NCBI GenBank assembly: GCA_947034885.2
Contig: OX344752.2
Coordinates: 31,788,386-31,852,385, forward strand
Origin: Thuidium tamariscinum
Taxonomy: Eukaryota > Streptophyta > Bryopsida > Hypnales > Thuidiaceae
Length of the DNA stretch: 64,000 nt
Reading direction: 5' to 3'
The notes under the pieces were generated by a model. It did no database searches, was not told the origin of the DNA, and saw only the letters and a program-made list of their open reading frames with translations. The translations under genes were made by a program, and so were the position numbers. This document shows, piece after piece, positions 59,761 through 64,000 of the stretch. Positions within the stretch are counted from its first letter, which is position 1, and each line of letters starts with the position of its first letter.

Positions 59761-60020
59761 CTATCATAATCATTTGGAATTTTTTATTAAATATTAATCT
59801 AGAGTTTAAATTTTGATTAGTTGAAATTTTTAACGAATAAAAGTTGATTTTGAATTCCAATGACATTCAATAACTATGAAGTTAATCTAGAATTTGATCA
59901 AAATTTAATAAAATTCAACACTATTTCAAAGTTTGATTCAAAAACTTAGGGAATCCCTACAAATTGATTCACTTTTAGTAGATAAAAGAAAATTTTGAAC
60001 CACCTTAAATTGCCTTGAAA

Positions 60021-60111
60021 TCTCTTCCCTTGCTTTGAACTCTCTTTCCTTGTTTTGAACTCTCTTTTCTTGCTTTGAATTCTCTTTCCTCACTTTGAAC
60101 TCTCTTCCCTT
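60021..60111 (+). repeat. 20-bp minisatellite, 4.5 units
   Basis: Units begin exactly at 60021, 60041, 60061, 60081 and 60101 with consensus TCTCTTTCCTTGCTTTGAAC. Each differs at one to three positions. Direct observation. Confidence 0.93.
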
Positions 60112-60159
60112 AAACTACTCAAAGTGAACAGTTTAATTTCGGGTTTTGGCCAAACTACG

Positions 60160-60740
60160 TTTAGATAAAGGCTTGTCAAATTTTCAAAGCATATTAGACA
60201 ATGAAATTAAAAAATTTACCATTGAAACTAGACCTCAATGTAAATTGTTTCGAAGAAGTTTCATCAAAAAAAGACTTACTATGAAAGAAATATGGGCATC
60301 TAAATTCCATTGAATTTACAAAATAGAAATGAATAATGAAAAAATACAACTAAACCACCCTAAAAAAACATTGCAAATTTCCAAAACACATTAGATGAAA
60401 TTGATAATTTTATTACTAAAACTAGACTTTAATATGAATTGTTTCCAACAAATTTTGCCAAAAAAAGACTTATCATGAAAGAGATATAGGCCTTCAAAGT
60501 CCACTAACTTTATACATTAGAATTGAAAAAATAAATACAACTAAAATACCTCTAAAAAATGCTTGTTAGATTTTCAAAATATAATAGAAGAAATTAAAAA
60601 ATTTACGACTGAAACTAGACTTCAATGTAAATCATTTCCAACAAAATATTTGAAAAGCAAACTAACAATGAGCAATGAGTGATATTTGGGCTTTCAAAGT
60701 CTATTGATTTTATAAAATAAAACCAAAAAAACCAATAAAT
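60160..60740 (+). repeat. Tandem satellite of about 194 bp, three units
   Basis: GAAACTAGAC-TCAATGT (or near variants) recurs at about 60223, 60418 and 60612. Each is followed by a TTTCCAACAA-like block, AAAAAAAGACTTA, ATGAAAGA and an AAAGTC(T/C)A(T/C)T block in the same order. Divergence between units is moderate. Non-coding. Confidence 0.8.
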
Positions 60741-60959
60741 GCGAATGACTCTCCATTTCTAGATATAGGTCTCTAATTAGAAATGGATTTGGCAGTTTCT
60801 ACCTCTTTTCAGGACATTGTATGGCAATGTCTTGAAAAGTTGCAAAAAATTGCCAAAAAAATTTAAGATTTTTCATTTCCCCCTCCCTCCCCCCTTTCCT
60901 TTCTTGTAATTTTTAGAAACAATTCTAAGTGACAAACAATATGGGACAATTCATCCTAT

Positions 60960-61165
60960 TTCTATATCCATATTTTGGTATTGTATCCATATGCTTATCC
61001 ATACCCATATCCCAATATTATATCCGTACTCATATTCCAATATTGTATCCATATCCGTACCCAAATCCATATTCATATTCATATCTTGATACTATATTTG
61101 TACCCATATTCAAATTCATATCCAATATTCCAATCTATACCCATATCTGTATCCAATATTCATAT
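60960..61165 (+). repeat. Hexamer-rich CATATC/CCATAT array
   Basis: Short words TATCCATA, CATATTC and CCAATATTGTATCC repeat about 15-20 times. The open frames here translate to Ile/Tyr/Pro-rich peptides and are a by-product of the array. Confidence 0.8.
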
Positions 61166-61329
61166 ATAGTATAGTATTTGTCAAATTCAATCCCACAAGA
61201 TTAACAGCTTGTGATTTTTTGGGAAATCAATGGTGATTTCAAAGGTAAGCATTTTTTTAAAACAATTAATGGCTTGTAAATTTTTTGAGAGAGGGAGAGA
61301 CTAATCAATTGACCACAGGTGTACAACCA

Positions 61330-61445
61330 CTTTTCAAGACATTGTAGTGCAATAGTTGGCGATCGTGGATACTAGTGGAGAGGTCTTGGGTTTGAACTTT
61401 GTCTGGGCTGCCCATTGCCCACATTGGTGGCAATTGTTTTGGAAA
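61330..61445 (+). repeat. Possible tRNA-derived SINE head
   Basis: GGTTTGAACTTTGTC at about 61389 resembles a pol III B box (GGTTCGAATCC type). A plausible A-box-like TAGTGCAATAGTTGG starts about 40 bases upstream. The order and spacing resemble the 5' end of tRNA-related SINEs. No target duplication or tail was established and only one copy was noticed. Confidence 0.3.
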
Positions 61446-61918
61446 AAATTTCCTTTGCTGCCCAAAGAATTTTAGGTAGAAGAAAAAATTTCCAAAGCCC
61501 TAAATTTGTAGGCTATAAAGGATTTTTGTTTAGGGGAATGATTAAATTTTTGTTTTGTATCAATAAAGCTATACAAAATCTATGTTGAAACAAACACAAT
61601 TTTTTCTAGTATTGGCAACTTTATATTACCTGGAAGTGGCTCACAAATACTAAGGTAAGAGGTTCAAAAATGAAGCATTTAACAAAAAATGAAGGTTTAT
61701 ACAAAAATGTGAGGAGTGGAAAAATACGGGAATTATTTTTAAAGGAAGGCAAATTAGAAATTGTAGGAAGCCTTATTTTCTAGAAATTTTTACCTTGGTT
61801 TCAATTACTTACGATAATCTATAGTGAAGGTGCAATACAGAGGTAATGCTACTTACACAATGCATTAGTAATGGCGCCTGACGAGGCTATGAACCAACCA
61901 AGTCAGTCTAAGACTTAT

Positions 61919-62736
61919 TTAACTCCTAAAGCTTTAAATTGCGTTTTTTTGGTAACATAGAGAATTTAGGCAGCTCATTACAAATGGAGTTTTAGTTTTT
62001 TTTCTTTGAAATTTTCACACAACATTTTTCTAAAGAGTAGATTTAAGGCCCAACAATTTTCATTACATTTGACTACATGGTTAAAAAGTTATGGCATGAG
62101 ATATGGTATTCTTTACTCGGTGGGCAGCTTGGGTAGCTAATATAACTTCTTCAAAAATCACTTCTTTAAGAAATAAAAATTTGAAATTGGTTTGTTAAAT
62201 TTATATCTACGTGGAAAGCCTTGAATCATTCTATTTTGATCTATTTATTACATTATTACAGCCATTGCCCATTGGGATTGGAATTTTTCATTTTCATAAA
62301 TAAATTGTTAACAATTTAGTATTTTGAATCATTTTCTACTTCTTCCTACTTCCTATTTTTTTTCCTATATGTTGTACAATTCCAAATGATTTGAAATTTT
62401 TTGAACATATAGCCAACTTGCATTGAAGAATGAATTCAAAGAATAACCACCATTTTTAACATTTTTTTCATACAAATGTGACCTTATAAAGTGCAATTGC
62501 TCAAGTTTTCCCATAGATAAATTTTTTTTTTTATCAATTCAGATGTTGATATCTTGCAACCTATATGGTGGAAATATTTGAGATTTTTTGCACATCTTTT
62601 CAAACCACCTTAGTACAAGATTCCACAGTTACATATGGCAAAAATAATTTTTTTCAAAAAATATTGCACTTGTATTAGAAATTGCACTTCTAGAACATTT
62701 TTAGTAAAAACATAGTCAAAAACCTTTAGGGGTTAA
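61919..62736. mobile_element. 818-bp TTAA-type element, family B, best-preserved copy
   Basis: Left TTAACTCCTAAAG at 61919; inverted right end TTAACCCCTAAAG at 62736. TTAA stands at both borders. Collinear with 57228-58763 and 6912-7915. A conserved TTTAAGGCCCAACAATTTTC block follows the left end by about 120 bp. No coding frame. Confidence 0.78.
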
Positions 62737-63081
62737 CAAACATGCTAGAAATGGTGGAATTCATAGCAAATGAGCATGCACATGAATTAAAAATCGACCC
62801 ATGCACATGGCCAACAAAGAGCACCGCTTTCCTAGAAAGGAGCTATAGAAAAGTGTGCATTCATTGGCTACTCCTAAAAAAACTTTAATGTGTTCTTTAT
62901 AGTGCATTCATTCTATCTTATAATAACTCAAAAAATTACTTAGGATATAAGATGGAATGTCACACCGTCATATTTCACTTCCTCGGTATTCTTGAACTAT
63001 GCATATATAACCCTCATTGACCATCATTTATAGATTGCTCTATATTGAGAACAATGAGGACAATTTAAAATGCTTCTCTAG

Positions 63082-63253
63082 CACTACAAGAGAATGGGGT
63101 CTTTTAAGTAGTGTCATAAACATCATGTCTTTTAAGTAATGTCTTTTAATGCATCTTTTAAGTAAAATTTTACTTAAAAGATGCATTAAAAGACATTACT
63201 TAAAAGACATGATGTCTATGACACTACTTAAAAGACCCCATTCTCTTGTAGTG
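63082..63253. mobile_element. 172-bp almost perfect hairpin with CACTA ends
   Basis: Two 86-base arms are exact reverse complements except for one mismatch (CATAAACATC versus CATAGACATC) and have essentially no loop. Outer ends are CACTACAAGAGAATGGGGTC and its inverse. Each arm contains three related words, TCTTTTAAGTARTGTC-like. Flanks TAG and TAA differ at one base, so a 3-bp duplication is probable but not perfect. The near identity of the arms implies recent origin or continuing gene conversion. Confidence 0.85.
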
Positions 63254-63453
63254 TAAAGATTATTCTTAATGCTTGAATTGTTTTCAAACCTTTTCCTATA
63301 CTTCAAGCTTTCATTTATGAACTTAAATTCTTTTTTTCTTGAAACATTGGGGTTTAGGAAACTTTCAGACTTTATGAAATTGTAAGATTTAGGGTAGTAT
63401 AAGCAAACCTTTATTTGAAATAACTAATTATGAGATACAGATTTTAATTACTC

Positions 63454-63654
63454 ATAACATTCAGTAACAGCCTGTCACACTGCCTCCCAGCGGATGAAAT
63501 GGTGTGGAATATCCCGCACCATTCCATCCAGCACCAATGGTATTCCACCTCATTCAGTAACTAAAGTTGCAACTCCAAGAGATGTCAGATGAAATTAGGT
63601 GATGGGGACTTTATCAAGGGGAAGGCAGTCCTTCCATGGGCTACTGAATGTTAT
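63454..63654. mobile_element. 201-bp MITE-like element with ATAACATTCAGTA ends
   Basis: ATAACATTCAGTA at 63454 is inverted as TACTGAATGTTAT at 63642-63654. Both are followed inward by GCC-like and GGCAGT/ACTGCC blocks. The interior holds a further inverted pair around AATGGTGTGGAATATCCCGC. The target duplication is unclear (TA or none). No coding frame. Confidence 0.55.
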
Positions 63655-63660
63655 GCTATA

Positions 63661-64000
63661 ATCAAAATTTTATTTCATAATCAATTTAAGACAACTTGCA
63701 TTTCATTATCAATTGGTCTCACCTTGTTAAACAATCTAGATTTCATAATCAAATTAGTATAATCAAACTTCTATTTTATAATGAATTTCAGATAACTTGT
63801 ATTTCATGATCAATTGATCAAATCTCAACTTGTTAGACAACTTGAATTTTGTAACTAAATGATAAAACTCAATTGTTAAACAATTTATATTTCATAATGA
63901 TTCTCAAAATTCATTAAATCTCAACATGTGTTTTTCAATCAATTCTACAAAGTTGTGAGGTTAATAACAAAATATTAGTCATTGTTAGATTGCTTGGGCT
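63661..64000. repeat. Degenerate repeats at the right edge
   Basis: TTTCATAATCAATT, GACAACTTG and CTCAACTTGTTA recur several times in varied order. A loose tandem structure that continues past the window edge. No gene seen. Confidence 0.4.

Noticed and set aside
60929-61174. 81-codon open frame rich in Ile, Tyr and Pro
   Set aside because: Translation of a hexamer-rich repeat array; no start context or flanking gene features.

Overview
The window is nuclear DNA of a land plant. The evidence is plant-type multi-exon genes with GT-AG introns, a chloroplast-targeted protein, and CACTA transposon ends. The mix of degraded transposase families suggests a bryophyte or other spore-bearing plant, but that is a weak inference. 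Four host genes occupy about 20% of the window. They are GC-rich and lie in AT-rich, repeat-filled DNA. No database search was possible, so family names come from motifs recognised by eye.

Host genes: (1) the 5' end of VPS51 (GARP/EARP tethering subunit), minus strand, 647 running off the left edge; (2) a complete GPI inositol-deacylase (PGAP1-like) gene, minus strand, 17204 to 9050, about 18 exons, most of whose splice sites can be placed; (3) an intronless plastid TraB-domain protein, plus strand, 41363-42928, with a TATA box, a repeated 5' UTR and a tandemly repeated 3' region; (4) an intronless multi-pass membrane protein, minus strand, 45404-44289.

Mobile DNA: the main find is an 8145-bp DNA transposon at 47415-55559. 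It has matching terminal inverted repeats and a perfect 8-bp target duplication, AAGGTCGT. It carries a 1504-codon, intronless, zinc-finger P-element-like transposase frame broken only by two TAG codons. Two shorter relatives with the same kind of ends and their own perfect 8-bp duplications are present: 298 bp at 1362-1659 and 577 bp at 58113-58689. The second is nested inside an older TTAA-ended element.

Other elements include a 4055-bp CACTA element (22588-26642), several TTAA-flanked elements (5647-6571, 6912-8067, 8064-8801, 57228-58763, 61919-62736), and two copies of a roughly 740-bp element with 5-bp duplications (29909-30632 and 55629-56383). There is also a nearly perfect 172-bp CACTA-ended hairpin (63082-63253), a long foldback (4621-5265), a poly(A)-tailed retroposed scrap (47147-47226) and several satellites.

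A minus-strand transposase-like pseudogene at 29365-31575 has at least eight in-frame stops, each one transition away from a sense codon. This is the pattern expected from methylation-driven deamination, and the two TAGs in the P-like transposase fit it too. Removing the 724-bp insertion and one CCACT copy from this pseudogene restores its reading frame across the junction.
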